Assembly: GCA_002150815.3 (NCBI GenBank)
Contig: NDFF03000329.1
Location: 248,001-312,000 of the forward strand
Direction: 5' to 3'
DNA from: Grammothele lineata
Taxonomy: Eukaryota > Basidiomycota > Agaricomycetes > Polyporales > Polyporaceae
DNA length: 64,000 nucleotides
Below the pieces are notes generated by a model, which saw only the letters and a program-made list of their open reading frames with translations, searched no databases and had not been told where the DNA came from. Positions within the stretch are counted from its first letter, which is position 1, and each line of letters begins with the position of its first letter. Made by a program: the position numbers and the translations under genes. This document shows, one piece after another, positions 23,151-36,311 of the stretch.

Positions 23151-24314
23151 ATGACCGCCCCTGGTGGTCCTTCCATGTCCGGCGCGAAAGTTAAGTTTCT
23201 TACGGTTGCCTAAATATTGGACCTTCGCTGAAGTCCCAACGATGCAGCAGCCCAGCCCTCAGGACGTCCTCGTATATTTCCCATCGACTGCCCGATCGAA
23301 GGACCGTATTGCAAATCTCCGTCACAGGTCTCCGTTGATGGAGCAGGGGAGGTGGTTCACGATGGCGTGACATGCGATTTCTGCGGGAAGACGGATATAA
23401 GTGGTGTACGGTACAAATGCGTGCAGTGCGATGGTGAGTGGAGCACTTTGGCGGCCCACACCGTCTACATGTTCCGTTCATTGACCAATTTGTGGGACAC
23501 AGACTTTGATAGATGTCATCTGTGCATGCACTCTCCGAATGCCTGGGGCGCACATCCCTCGTCGCATCATTTCTTTCCGATTACGGCGAAAAGGCGGCTG
23601 CAGGACTACTATGCAGTTAGGAAGTCTATCCAAGAGGGCCGAAAAGTGCACTATCGTGTTACCTGTGATGGCTGTGGGCAGAAGAATATTGTAGGAGTAA
23701 GAAACAGGTGCCTCTCCTGCGAAGGTATGTCGTCTTCTCACAGTATCATCTGTTATGCATTCTGCTAATGTGCGAGCTGAACACCCGAAACGAAGACTAT
23801 AACTTATGCGAAGTATGCGCTCTTGATCCGGGACAACGTGCGAAGCACGACGTCTCTCACTCCTTCTTCCCCATCGTATCTCCATTCGACACGGTCGATT
23901 GTATATCCGCACGCAACGAAATTGCTAGGGTATGGTCAGCATTACCGCGAGCAGATGTATCGGCGCCGTCGTCTTTAGTCGCCCATCCCAATAACTACTG
24001 TGACGGATGCCAGCAAAACCCCATAGTGGGCATCCGACACAAATGCCTTAAATGTCCCGGTCAGTGTAAGGTCTCGGAATCATCTCACTCCAGCTTAGGT
24101 CGCTCATCAACGGTGACGCTGCGCTACGGTAGATTACGATCTGTGCTCGCGGTGTTTCTCAAACCCCGCTATGCGGCTGCAACATGGCCTCGGCCACGCG
24201 TTCTTCCCTATTCCCAACTCTTCCAACATGAAAATGTATCACTCTGCTCTCTTGGAGACGGTACGTGATGCGTCGGAACGGCTCGCCGCGAGCACTCGTG
24301 TACCAACGGCTTAA
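23151..24314 (+). CDS. tandem ZZ-type zinc finger protein, copy 3 (three fingers)
   Basis: Secure exons: one ending at 23433, then 23503-23724, 23796-24059 and 24133-24314. They encode VTCDFCGKTDISGVRYKCVQC, VTCDGCGQKNIVGVRNRCLSC and NYCDGCQQNPIVGIRHKCLKC, each followed after a phase-1 intron by a DFDRC, DYNLC or DYDLC half-finger with SHxFFPI or GHAFFPI. The start is uncertain. ATG at 23151 opens MTAPGGPSMSGAK, but I could not join it in frame to the first finger exon with a strong splice pair; the frame upstream of the finger is open back to about 23240. The C terminus is a short Ser/Ala/Arg tail. Like its neighbours it is likely a zinc-dependent peptide-binding adaptor; partners unknown. 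Confidence 0.78.
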
Positions 24315-25546
24315 GTATCGAAGTATGAGATTGTTCTGAATCGCCGGAAGGTTATCTTAGCTCATTCTCCGTATTCATGTATCATCCGAAGTAGACGAAT
24401 TCGAATAGAATATGTTTCTCCTTTGATATACGCGGCGACGCTCTTCGCTCGTCCGAATCACGCCGCATACTCGTTTATGTACGCCGGCGAATAATGACGT
24501 CACTGCGTAACCGTAAGCATCATAATGTGACACATCCTGTGTCACGCTAAATCAGGCAGAGCGCCTGAGGTCAGACAACTTGTAGAGAACCGCCATCTCT
24601 GGCTTATGTTAGTCGCTGTATACAAGACGCGTTCCAAGCATGAATCATCGAGAGGCACTCATAATGAGACCCACACAAGTACCAGTTTCATCGTCACAGA
24701 CTCGACAGAGAACTCTTGAAGCTTGAAGATCCATCGGCGGGCCAACGGCGATTGTGGGACTGAATCTGCGGTCGCAGCTCTAGCTATTGACCACTCCGGT
24801 TACACTCGGGCTATCCGGTGCTGGCAGGTATCTTTGTTGTGGACGTCGAATGACTGAGAAGTCATGCCGAAGGTGAGTGCGCGAGAAGAGATGATCTGCC
24901 ACCGCCATTACCCCGTCCTGATCTTCTTCCTGATGATGTCTAGTCTTGTCCAGTAAGGTTCTATGTCCGAACCCGCCTGCCTCACCGGCAGATCCCTCAA
25001 TCTTCAAGTCTTTGTCCTTGAAGGCGAGTATTTTTGTATAGTTTGTCTCCATGGCACATGATAGGTATTATCGACGTGGCCACGTCGACGACCAAATTTG
25101 GAGTATAGACGCGTGGCGAGCACATAACCGCCGATCTTCTCCAGTCTATTTGGCTCACAGCGTTCTGACACGCAGCGTAACCGGGTACGACATACTACTT
25201 CCACTATCCGGAATATCTGTCGCATCTGTGCCTCATACGAGTCACGAGGCAGCCCAAGGCAGTCCCGCGAAGACGCAGTGGGCGACAAGCACCGGTTTCA
25301 TCCCCCGTTCAACAACATGATTATCAGATATACCACACCCGCCGTCAACTTCGTCGCGTTCCCCAGGCTTCCCGGTGTGCCCATGAACAGCAATCGTGGG
25401 GTGGGGTGACGGTCGTCGGGAGCACCGTCGTGCTCGGCTCCTTTTTCATCTTTGCCCTTCGTCTATAACCCTGAGTCGCTCGCTGTCCCGCTTGGTGCGC
25501 TGGGGCGCGACATCTCACTTTTTTCTCCCTCCATTTTAATGTCGCT
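24315..25546. other. intergenic, no secure gene
   Basis: Two minus-strand frames (24780-25052 and 25004-25288) have reasonable amino-acid composition but no known motif and overlap in different frames. A small perfect hairpin, GTGACAC with a 5-nt loop, lies near 24525. The 5' flank of the third DUF6534 gene is T/C-rich in the last about 60 bp before its ATG. Confidence 0.4.
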
Positions 25547-28082
25547 ATGGCTTCTCTTCATCTTTTTTCTTCGCCTGCGATTCTTCCGCCGGCGGTGCCG
25601 CGGCTGGACAACTCCTTTGGCGCCGTGCTTATCGGGACTTTCGTTGGCTTGACGTGCGTACACCTTCAATCTGAGCGCTTTCGGCGCTCACTGGTCTGTC
25701 CCTTACAGGTTGTACGGGATTGTAGTGCATCAGTCGTATCGATACTTCCGTCTGTATCGAGAAGACGGATTCCGGACGAAACTGTTGGTGAGTACCGAGG
25801 CCGTCTTCCAAAGCGCATATTTCAGAACACGCTGCTCCGTATTCTAGGTAACAGCCGTTCTGTAGGTGTGGGATTAGTTTCATCCCGCCTTCTACTGAGT
25901 ACATTCTAGATTATTTGAGACATTCCATATGGTCGTCAGCTGCCACGTATGGTGAGCGTCACCCTCAACGGTACTCTCTTTCGTTCACTCATATTATGGG
26001 CAGTTATCACTATCTAGTCTCTGATTGGGCGAATCCCAATGCTCTTCTATCCAGCTCATGGTACGTCGGGGCGTCCGCATGCATGAAACTCGAGAGGTTA
26101 ATCTCACCCCATTGTCGCTATACAGGTCTCTCAACGTGAGCGATTCACTCTATGCTTGTTTATGCCGTGCTAATGTCAACGCCAATCCCGATGGATAGCT
26201 CATCACGGGGCTTTCGGTAGGCAACAACCCCGGAAGGAAATCTACGTATGGATGTTAACGGAATCATTGGAATAGGGCGCGATTATCTTTATATCTCAAG
26301 GGTACGTACGCTCTTATCATCAAATTATATGACGCTTGATGTTCGCGTTGGCTCTAGATTCTTCGCGCGCCGGGTGTATCGTCGTAAGTGCCGGTTTCGA
26401 ATTCTGTTTGCAGACTCTCATCGCCTGCTTTCAGTCACCAAACGGTACAAGCCTCTAGTCTACCTCATTGTGAGCTGACACTCAAGCCAGTCAGCTTTTG
26501 GCTAATCCTCCCGTTTCCCGTAGGCCGTTCTACTCCTTGCCGAATTTGGTTTGTACATATCGTACTGCTTGTGTCGCAGGCTAATTCAGTAACGGCCCCA
26601 TAGGGGTTTTCTGCGGTACGTATGTACTCAGTTGAGATGTCGCCTGGGGTACTCATGACGTTGAACCCTGCAGCCGCCACTGTGGAAGCGTGAGTACCGT
26701 TATCTGCACCTATTGCTTACGATTATCATTGATAGATTCTGCAGATTCATCCAACATACGTTCGCTAACTTTCAAAAGTTCACGGTATGTATATTATAAC
26801 GTCTACTCTCGTCTCTATGTCACAGATTGGACTCTGTTAGTGGCTCATCTCGATGGGCGCTGGAATCGCGCTCGTCGCAGACCTGATTATTACTGCGCTC
26901 CTTGTTGGCATCCTCAGAAATAATCGTACAGGCTTCAAGCGGTGCGATGCATCCTCTCTTCTGATATTTGGCGTTGTAGCTGATTGTCGTCTTATCTTCA
27001 TCACAGGATGGATACCGTTGTTGATCTCTTGTTGCTGTATACAATCAATACGGGTGCGTACCCACGTCCTTGACCGCCATTTATGCTGAACGTTGTGAGT
27101 TGGTCCTTTCAGGTTTGCTGACGAGGTATGTATTATATCATTTCTACACGCGGAAATATGCTGAGAAAGTCATGGCGTGCTCAATTTCTAGCGTTGTGGA
27201 CTCCGCGGTTCTGGTTACCGTAAGCCTTGATCTTCTACTAAGGTCTGGAGTGTTGCTGAAATCTTGCAAATAGTCACTCGCAGCACCCAACTTGATATAT
27301 GCGGGGGCCGGAATCATTTGTACCAAATGTGCGTTCTCCATGTTCTAAACCGTCTATCTGTTGTGCCTGAAGTTGCATCGCAGTGTACGCGAACTCCCTG
27401 CTCGCCGCGTGAGTCTAGACGCCAAGCTTTTATGAATTCGATGAAGCTCATTTGGGTCTTTATAGCCTGAACGCCCGGAAGTCCCTGAATGTCCGCGTTC
27501 TGTACGACATCGACGTAGACTGGATGGACATCCCTGTCACCCCGCGCAGCTGCAGGCCCGCGCGCACGTTCTCGTGTGCGTCGATGTACTCGGCCACGCG
27601 AGCGTCCGTGTATTCCCGACGCGTTTCCTCCCCTCTCATGCACCAAGTCTCCGCACCTCCTGCAAAACCGTCGTGGCGCGTATCTACCCCCAACGTTGTA
27701 GCCACCAGAGAGCTTGAAGGATCACCGCCGCCACGACACGTATCCATGCCTGCTCCGCCACGTCATACCCCTCCTGCGATGTCCCGTCACATATCGACAC
27801 CTCCAATGTCAAACCGCACCTCTCTTCAGTCGAGACGTCCAAGCTCTCCACCACAGCAACCATTGCCGTCGCCGGCAGTACCACCAGTGCCGCTGGTACG
27901 TCCGGTCTTCTCACCACATTTCTAGGCTACTGCAGCTCATACGGGCTGCGCACTCACAGCGTTCACCACCACCGTCGTGCGTCTCCAACAGAGTGGTGTC
28001 CTTCCAGAAGCAGCTACCTGGACACCCTGGCGCCAGACCCGTATCTGAACCGGTGTTTTCGGGAGTGGGTGTGGCTTTGTGA
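25547..28082 (+). CDS. DUF6534 multipass membrane protein, copy 3, with long Pro/Ser tail
   Basis: Exons 25547-25653, 25709-25787 (79 nt), 25848-25861 (14), 25910-25951 (42), 26004-26060 (57), 26126-26135 (10), 26199-26216 (18), 26276-26301 (26) and 26358-26383 (26) are secure. They read LDNSFGAVLIGTFVGLT, LYGIVVHQSYRYFRLYRED, LFETFHMVVSCHVW, YHYLVSDWANPNALL and GFFARRVYR. Later exons give the DUF6534 core GAGIALVADLIITALLVGIL, MDTVVDLLLLYTINTGLLT and VYANSLLAALNARKSL. The C-terminal tail is about 150-200 residues of Pro/Ser/Arg with short repeats of the PPRHxSxP type, longer than in the other copies. A stop occurs at 27925; using the good donor at 27899 and the acceptor before 27961 extends the tail to 28082. 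Function unknown. Confidence 0.78.
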
Positions 28083-28484
28083 TCCTTGAGGCAGGTCCTT
28101 GAGGCAGTTAGATGGATACCCTCTCTAGAATATAAAGTAATTTAATGGTGTATCTCTACTCCGCGCAATGCCGCCCCCTATGCTTTCTGTGATCATAGCG
28201 GACCAAGCGCAATAGTGGATGGCAATAGTGGATGGCGATAGGGGGATTCGAACGCAGAGTGCCGAGCAACTGCAAGACGCCAGCGCCTCTCGGGCGCTAA
28301 TACCCCTTAGAATTTCCGCGCTTGCTCGCCGGCGGCGGCTTGCTTTTGCTCGTCGCCTTCATCGTCTTGCTCGCTGTGTCTCATTGCTCGCATCGGAAGA
28401 ACGTACGCTGTGTGCTTCAGGACGTGGATGGAAATTTCTGTGCGCTGAGCTTTGTCTTTCTGTTACTTCCCTGGTCGCTCACAT
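28083..28484. other. intergenic or unrecognised 5' part of RIX7
   Basis: Contains small direct repeats (TCCTTGAGGCAG twice near 28082-28107; ATAGTGGATGGC twice near 28211-28231). A missing N-terminal exon of the RIX7 gene could lie here, but I could not identify it. A GATTCGAAC word near 28244-28252 looks like part of a tRNA B box but does not fold into a tRNA. Confidence 0.4.
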
Positions 28485-31078
28485 ATGTCTAGGCAGAGCT
28501 CGAATGCCCTCAATCGCTCCATGCAGGGCCTCTGGTCCACCCATAGACGAGCGAAGGTCAACTTGAACTCCGCCGCGACCCCTCCATCAGGTGCAGCGAC
28601 TCCCACTGTACCTACGGAAGAAGCTCCTCCTGTAGAGACGGATGCCGTTGCTCAGGAAGTCCCCACCTCCGATCCCGACCCTACCGCTCCTCCAGCCTCG
28701 TTCGAAGCGAAGCGAGTCAGCAGCGCAAAACGCAAGTCACGATCCACACGCGAAGACGGCAGCAAACGCACCAAGCTCTCAGCGAACGGCGGTGGCCCGT
28801 CGAAGGACTACTCCCCACCAGCGACGCGTCTCGCGGACCTGGGCGGGGTGGACGCGTGCATCGAGAAGATGCTCGAGCTCGTCGCGATGCCGCTCTGCCA
28901 CCCGGAGATATACTTGCACACGGGGGTGCAGCCGCCACGGGGCGTGCTCTTGCATGGGCCTCCGGGTTGCGGGAAGACGATGCTTGCGCACGCGATCGCT
29001 GGGGTGAGTGTCACTTTTCCTGTTCGTGGTGGAGAGGCTATATGGGGGTATTTTTGGCGGGAAAGGGAAGTTTGAGACGGGATGCTGAAAACCAGGACGC
29101 AGGAACTTGGGGTACCCTTCATCAACGTCTCCGCGCCGTCCGTCGTCTCTGGAATGTCAGGTGAATCCGAGAAGACCCTGCGAGACACCTTCGACGAGGC
29201 GAAGAAGGCCGCACCGTGCCTCCTCTTCATCGACGAGATCGATGCCATTACGCCGAAGAGGGAGAGTGCGCAGCGGGAGATGGAGCGACGAATTGTAGCG
29301 CAGTTCTTGACATGCATGGATGGTGAGTCACATCTGCACGAGCCTTGTCTAGAGACTCATAGACGATCAGACATGTCATGGGAGAAGAACGACAACAAGC
29401 CTATAATCGTCATTGGAGCGACCAACCGGCCAGACTCACTCGATGCTGCGCTCCGGCGAGCAGGACGCTTCGACCATGAGATCAGTATGGGTGTTCCGGA
29501 TGAGGAGGCTCGTGCTCAGTGAGTATATGCTATTCCTTCCCCCCTTCAATCAGTAACGAACGCCACGACTAGGATCTTACGGGTCCAGTCGTCTAAGTTG
29601 CGCTTGGAGGGTGACTTTGACTACATCACTCTCGCAAAAGCGACTCCGGGATACGTCGGAGCCGACCTCGCAGCGCTCACGGGCGCCGCTGGTATTATCG
29701 CTGTAAAGCGAATATTCAAGCAAATCTCCGAAGGCACCATTGTCCTCCCAGAAAACGTCCCTCCCCCTCCACTACCGCCACAGCCCCAGGAAGACAGTGC
29801 CATGATCGTAGATTCAACTCCGGAGGTGTCCTCTTCATCGACGTCGGCGAAGCACATACCTTTCGCCAGCGTTGACCTCTCAAGGAACACGGCCGCCAGC
29901 TCTATCATCCACTTCCTCCGTGCGCATCCCGACCCGTTGACCGAGGCACAGCTCGCACCTCTATGTATCACCTTCGCCGACTTCACGCTCGCGCTGCAGC
30001 AAGTTCAACCCTCGTCGAAACGTGAAGGGTTCGCCACCGTGCCCGACGTCACCTGGGCCGATATCGGCGCCCTCCACGGCACCCGCGAGGAGCTGCAGAT
30101 GGCGATTGTGCAACCCATTAGGAGGCCGGAGCTCTTTGGGGCGGTGGGGATTGTCGCAGCGTGTGGTGTGCTCTTGTGGGGACCGCCAGGGTGCGGTAAG
30201 ACGCTCCTTGCGAAGGCGGTCGCGAACGAGTCCCGAGCGAACTTCATCAGCGTGAAGGGCCCCGAGCTACTGAACAAGGTACGTTTGCACTCGTAGTACT
30301 GGGGGAATCTAGACTGACGAGTGCCATAGTACGTTGGAGAGAGCGAACGAGCAGTACGACAAGTGTTCTCTCGAGCTCGCGCATCGTCACCATGCGTCAT
30401 CTTCTTCGACGAACTCGACGCGCTGGTACCACGGCGCGATGATAGCATGGTACGTCGTTGCTCTCCCGTGTCCGGTGCCAAGCTGATGCTTACTCCCCTT
30501 CTTTCCAGTCCGAGTCCTCCGCCCGCGTCGTGAACACCCTCCTGACCGAGCTCGATGGTCTCGACGCGCGCAAGAGCGTCTACGTGATCGCCGCCACGAA
30601 CCGCCCAGACATGATCGACCCCGCGATGTGCCGCCCAGGCCGGCTAGACAAGCTCCTCTACGTCGACTTGCCCTCCCCCGCCGAGCGCGCGGAGATCGTA
30701 CGCAAACTCGCACGTGGCGTTCCCCTCGGGCCCGCCACAGACGCTCTCGCTGCCGTTGATGCGCTCGTCAGGGGCGAGCGCTGCGAGGGATACAGTGGCG
30801 CGGATCTCGCCGCGCTCGTCAGAGAGGCGGGTGTCAGCGCGCTCAGGCGGACACTTGGCGCACTCGATGCGATAGAGGGTGGCGATGCCTCAGGCCAAGG
30901 CGGAGACGGAAATGGCTCGCTGATGGTGGGCGTGGACGACTTCATCTCCGCGTTGGACAAGGTGCAGCCGAGCGTGTCGCTGGCGCAGCGACGGAAGTAC
31001 GAAGCGTTACGTTCGAAGTTCGCGGGGCTACCGGTGCGAAGCGGGAAGGGTGGAGAGGGCAAGAGCGAGGAGGCATGA
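28485..31078 (+). CDS. RIX7: ribosome biogenesis AAA ATPase RIX7 (NVL-like)
   Basis: Six exons (28485-29003, 29103-29322, 29371-29518, 29573-30278, 30330-30449, 30509-31078) sum exactly to 760 codons. Two AAA+ modules are seen. D1 has Walker A GPPGCGKT at about 158-165 and Walker B FIDEID at 215-220. D2 has Walker A at about 499-506 and Walker B FFDELD at 556-561, with the pore-side [10 protein letters not shown] block. Both carry ATNRPD and the Arg-finger-bearing RAGRFD or RPGRLD. A basic [16 protein letters not shown] segment before D1 suits a nuclear or nucleolar signal. Rix7 removes assembly factors such as Nsa1 from pre-60S particles. Compared with yeast Rix7 (about 837 residues) the N terminus is shorter; NRSMQGLWS resembles a segment that is usually internal, so an upstream exon may be missing from this model. 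Confidence 0.93.
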
Positions 31079-31307
31079 TGAGGTGCGCAGGTGTTCGCTC
31101 TAGGCTTACTGTATGGTTGGGTTCTCATACGGTTGCACACCTGCAGATGTGCTTAAAAGTCCTCGTTGTCGCGTAGAATTAAATGCATAATGGGAGAATA
31201 TAAATCCCTGAGGATGATTGATGAAGTTCGATTGGAAGTTATTTTACCAATACTTCTAGGCTGTAGATCTGTATCTACCTCTTACGGCAGCTGCCCAGCA
31301 TATTCTC

Positions 31308-32235
31308 ATGGGCCGGTACTCAGAGGACGAGTCATCTTTCCGAAGACCACGAACCGGAATGGCCCTTGTGAACGCAAGCTGCGACTTCTGCTTGCAGGAC
31401 ATTGAGGGTATACGCTACAAGTGCGTGCAGTGCGAAGGTACGCTGGGCAGCTCCTGTGGTTTTATACACGCTTACAAGCTTCAAGATTACGATCGATGCG
31501 AGACGTGCATGTCGTCGCTGGAGGCCTGGACGGCACACGATCGAGACCACCAGTTCTTCCCGGTCGGTCCAGAAGGAAGCCTCTCTCGCTACAACAAGGT
31601 CAAGAGATGGAGGGCTGAAGCCGTACATCATGGCGTGTCCTGCGACACGTGCGGTGCTCAAGACATTGAGGGTGTGCGCAACAAGTGCCTCTCCTGCGAA
31701 GGTCCCTTGCGGTGACTGATCTCGTTCAATCTGACACTTACAACTTTACGTTCCAGAGTATGATTTGTGCACGCAGTGTCTGCTCGACCCAGAGAAGCGC
31801 CTTGGACATGACCCCGAACATGTCTTCTTTCCGATCGCCGATCCAGATAACACCGATGCTTTCGACGGGGTGCAGGCAGCAATGCAACAACGCGCGCAAC
31901 ATGTGGCAGAAGCCGCGGGGCTTCCAGTGCACCCCGCCATACGTTGCAACGCCTGCAAGCAGTGCCCGATCGCGGGCGTGCGACACCGGTGCCTCGATTG
32001 TGCGGGTGAGTGCTTCCACGACTAGCGTCAAAGCATATTCATAAGGCCTCTTGTTTCTGCAGATTTCGACCTGTGCACGGGGTGCATGTCGGATACGGCA
32101 GTGAGGAGCGGGCACCACCTGGCGCATGTCTTTTTTCCTACCCCGAACCCAGATGCAGACAGCGCCTACAACCGTGCTCTCGTGCAGAGGCTTGAGGCTG
32201 CGTCGGCCCATTGGTTACATGGAAGGCTGTCATGA
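31308..32235 (+). CDS. tandem ZZ-type zinc finger protein, copy 4 (three fingers)
   Basis: Exons 31308-31437, 31486-31701, 31757-32005 and 32063-32235 give 255 residues. There is almost no N-terminal extension: the first finger, ASCDFCLQDIEGIRYKCVQC, starts at about residue 23. The other fingers start at VSCDTCGAQDIEGVRNKCLSC and IRCNACKQCPIAGVRHRCLDC. The second halves are YDRCETCMSSLEAW, YDLCTQCLLDPEKR and FDLCTGCMSDTAVR. All introns are phase 1 and cut each finger between its halves. The donor of intron 2 (GTCCCT at 31702) is weak. This is a compact version of the family; it follows RIX7 by 230 bp on the same strand and precedes another ZZ gene. Confidence 0.86.
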
Positions 32236-32811
32236 AATTATACCTATCATTGACGGAAGGCTCATGCACGATGTAGGAGAGAATGCGAACGACGGGCATG
32301 ACCTAAAATCTAGCTCGTGAGAACCCAAACTTACGGCCTGGTCTGACGTGGTTCAGTGTAGCTTGATCATTACTTGATGTATAACCCTTCACAATGTCTC
32401 GACTTTCGTGCATGTGTACTCAGCTCTGCCTCGTTCATTGGATTCTGGCACCTATGTGAGCAACTTGGGCATGGGCGACTGCAGAAGGTGTAATGCCGTG
32501 CAGTTCAGTTCGGACTGTGCGAATCGCCGATTCATCGCCGCTTCGTGGCAGTGACCAGTACGCGCTGGCACGATGATATCCTCCATGTAAACTATCATCA
32601 TTGATTAGCTCTACTCTTCCATCTACTCTGTTACTGTTTCTGGCTGCATTATCGATTCTATTGTCAGCCTTATCTAGTACCACCGGTTCACGCGGGAGAG
32701 CTCAAATCCCGACGTCTTTGAGGGACACGTAGTGAAGCGTCTGATTGAGGGATAGTTCATATCTCGTCAGTCCTGTTGCTCTGACCCATCTTGATTCCTC
32801 CCTCCCAAGCT
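32236..32811. other. intergenic between two ZZ genes
   Basis: Nothing recognised on either strand. It contains the 3' flank of the fourth ZZ gene and the 5' flank of the fifth. Confidence 0.5.
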
Positions 32812-33500
32812 ATGCCTACGGATCCGGAGGTCCTCTCGAGTTACGAAGACCCACACGAGGAGCCCGAAGTGGAACCCGATGAGGACTCCGATGGGGACAT
32901 TTGGTGCGCTATCTCTCCAGATGACAGAGTGGAGTTGGATCCTGGGCAACTGTTCGGTCTCCAGCGGGGTCAGCAACCTATATCTATATCGGAGTATATG
33001 TCCCTACCCTCACCTCAACGTCCACAATCGACCCAGAGATTGCTCGGCCTTCCCTCTAATTCACTTCCGACGCCCCTTCCTCTTGAGACGCACCACGTTG
33101 GAGTGAAGTGTAATTTTTGCGAGAAAAGCAACATTCGAGGCGTGAGGTACAAGTGTGTGCAGTGTGAAGGTACGTCTATCTTGTGTACGATCTCATCCGT
33201 ATGCCAATCCTTCACTAGTCCGATGATTCACATTTTTTGATTTTTACAGACTACGACATCTGCAGCGCCTGCATGTCCTCCCCGGCGGCGTGGAAAGCGC
33301 ACGACCTGACACATCGGTTCTTTTTAATAAATCTCCCTAGAGAGCTCGAAGACTACATGGAAGTCAAGGGATGGATAATGAAACAGGAGGCGCAGGACAC
33401 TCAGCGCGGGATGGAGGAGCGTTTGATGGAAGAAGATAGTGAGAATCACATTGATTCGTCGAGAAGGACCGCCGTGTTGCTCACACCTACCAAGGATTAA
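32812..33500 (+). CDS. single ZZ-type zinc finger protein, copy 5
   Basis: Two exons (32812-33169 and 33250-33500) give 202 residues. The N-terminal third is acidic (a run of Asp/Glu including EPEVEPDEDSDGD), followed by one ZZ finger: VKCNFCEKSNIRGVRYKCVQC in exon 1 and YDICSACMSSPAAW with HDLTHRFFLI in exon 2. The intron is phase 1 and splits the finger at the same point as in the multi-finger genes. The C-terminal about 60 residues are charged and helix-prone. It looks like the one-finger founder or a reduced form of the family. ATG at 32812 is the first in frame after an upstream TTG; the acidic N terminus is unique to this copy. Confidence 0.87.
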
Positions 33501-33752
33501 CAGATGCTACTGAAAGACGCGCCCCCAAGCGAACTAGGACATCGGAACCATCGCCGGAGATGGTACAAGGCACTCATATTGGATCGACTCGCAACTGAGG
33601 GTTTGGATAGTGCACGTTGCGTAGGGCCAGATGGGGGGTTCAACATTAACACTGTACGATGGCATACAAGTTTGTATGAGCGTGATTCCGGCCAGTTGAA
33701 TGGCATCGGAATCCGAACACGACCGAGGCCGACAGTCAACGGCGTCCCTCGT

Positions 33753-35239
<1,487 letters not shown>

Positions 35240-35314
35240 GCTGGTAGTGGTGTAAGTTCTTCAGTCTCGGAGGTGCGCCTGTTCAGTTCTGGGAAAGTGC
35301 GTTTTGTTCGCACT

Positions 35315-35325
35315 GGTTATATACG
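35315..35325 (-). promoter_or_regulatory. TATA-box-like element upstream of the OYE gene
   Basis: The minus strand reads CGTATATAACC, 76 bp upstream of the oxidoreductase ATG. The same 11-mer occurs 50 bp upstream of the GH5 cellulase ATG at 45010-45020. Function as a core promoter element is inferred from sequence and distance only. Confidence 0.4.
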
Positions 35326-36303
35326 TGTGTAGAATAAGACATGTGCACACGGAGCTTGTACGAATAGGCCTACCAGTAGGCCTATCAAGGTCGCGACCGC
35401 CATATCCTTCGGCCGACCGCGCACAGCTCGAAGTGGGCATCTCAACCCTTTCGGTTGCACAGCCCGACGAGAAGAACAGATGGTTCGCGAAGTCAAGCGA
35501 TGACCACCGTGTGTAGTCGTGTACGACGGCCGGCCCTACATGGGCTCCCTCTACATGTGCAAAGGAACGCGAAGCCAGCAAACTTCTTGGGCATTTCGGA
35601 CCACGCGCCGAAGGCAGGCGGCCTTATCGGATACGGAGTGTACCTATACCCACACGCTCTCCGATGGTTTCAGCGATCAAATGGACTGGACCGCGACGGA
35701 GAGAGCTATAGGAGACGGCGTATCAGCTCGGAAGTTATGTGCGTCAAAATTTGCTTACGGAGTCCGGTGTGCTAGGACCGAAGAGCCCCCCAGCCTGGGA
35801 AGCTGAGGAACAGATTGAGCTGGAATTGGGAGGAAATGTCATCCACTTCGCTCAACCCGAAGCACTGAACCGTGATGAGAAGTCCGCTTCGAGGAGATTC
35901 TACAGCATGATCAAGGGGTTGAGCGCGGCGACAACCAAACTCCGCTATCGAACCCACCATGGGGGCTAACTATCGTACGTCTTCTTGTACCATATTTTTG
36001 TCACGGTCGAGACTAGGCAGTGGTGTCGGATATAAGTATATCAAAGCACAGAGACAAAGATCTTACGAACGACGTCCTACTTGTGTTGAGGGCAGCGCTT
36101 TTCCATCATGGGGTCTCCAAGCAGAAGGAAACACGTGGACGATCAGTAATATGCGAAGGACCAGACGATGTACAAGGCCGCTGTGCAGTGGCCGGAAGCT
36201 AGTCCGACGTCACGTAGTACTTGCCAGAGGCGCGAAACTCAATAGGTCTGGGGAGTCAGCGCGACCGTCGCTCGCATTAGGGCAGGCGCGACCGCGTATA
36301 GAT
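35326..36303. other. intergenic, no supported gene
   Basis: Several medium open frames overlap on both strands without family motifs or introns. It lies between the OYE gene and the hAT-like element. Confidence 0.45.
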
Positions 36304-36311
36304 CACGTGCA
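36304..36311. repeat. target-site duplication, left copy (8 bp)
   Basis: CACGTGCA directly precedes the TIR of the hAT-like element and is repeated exactly after its other end at 37425-37432. Eight-base duplications are typical of hAT transposases. Confidence 0.85.

Noticed and set aside
28230..28320. tRNA-like sequence on the minus strand (GTTCGAATCCC word and a short hairpin)
   Set aside because: The T-stem does not pair, no 5' acceptor strand matches the 3' end, and no valid anticodon arm can be formed. The B-box likeness is by chance or from a decayed copy.
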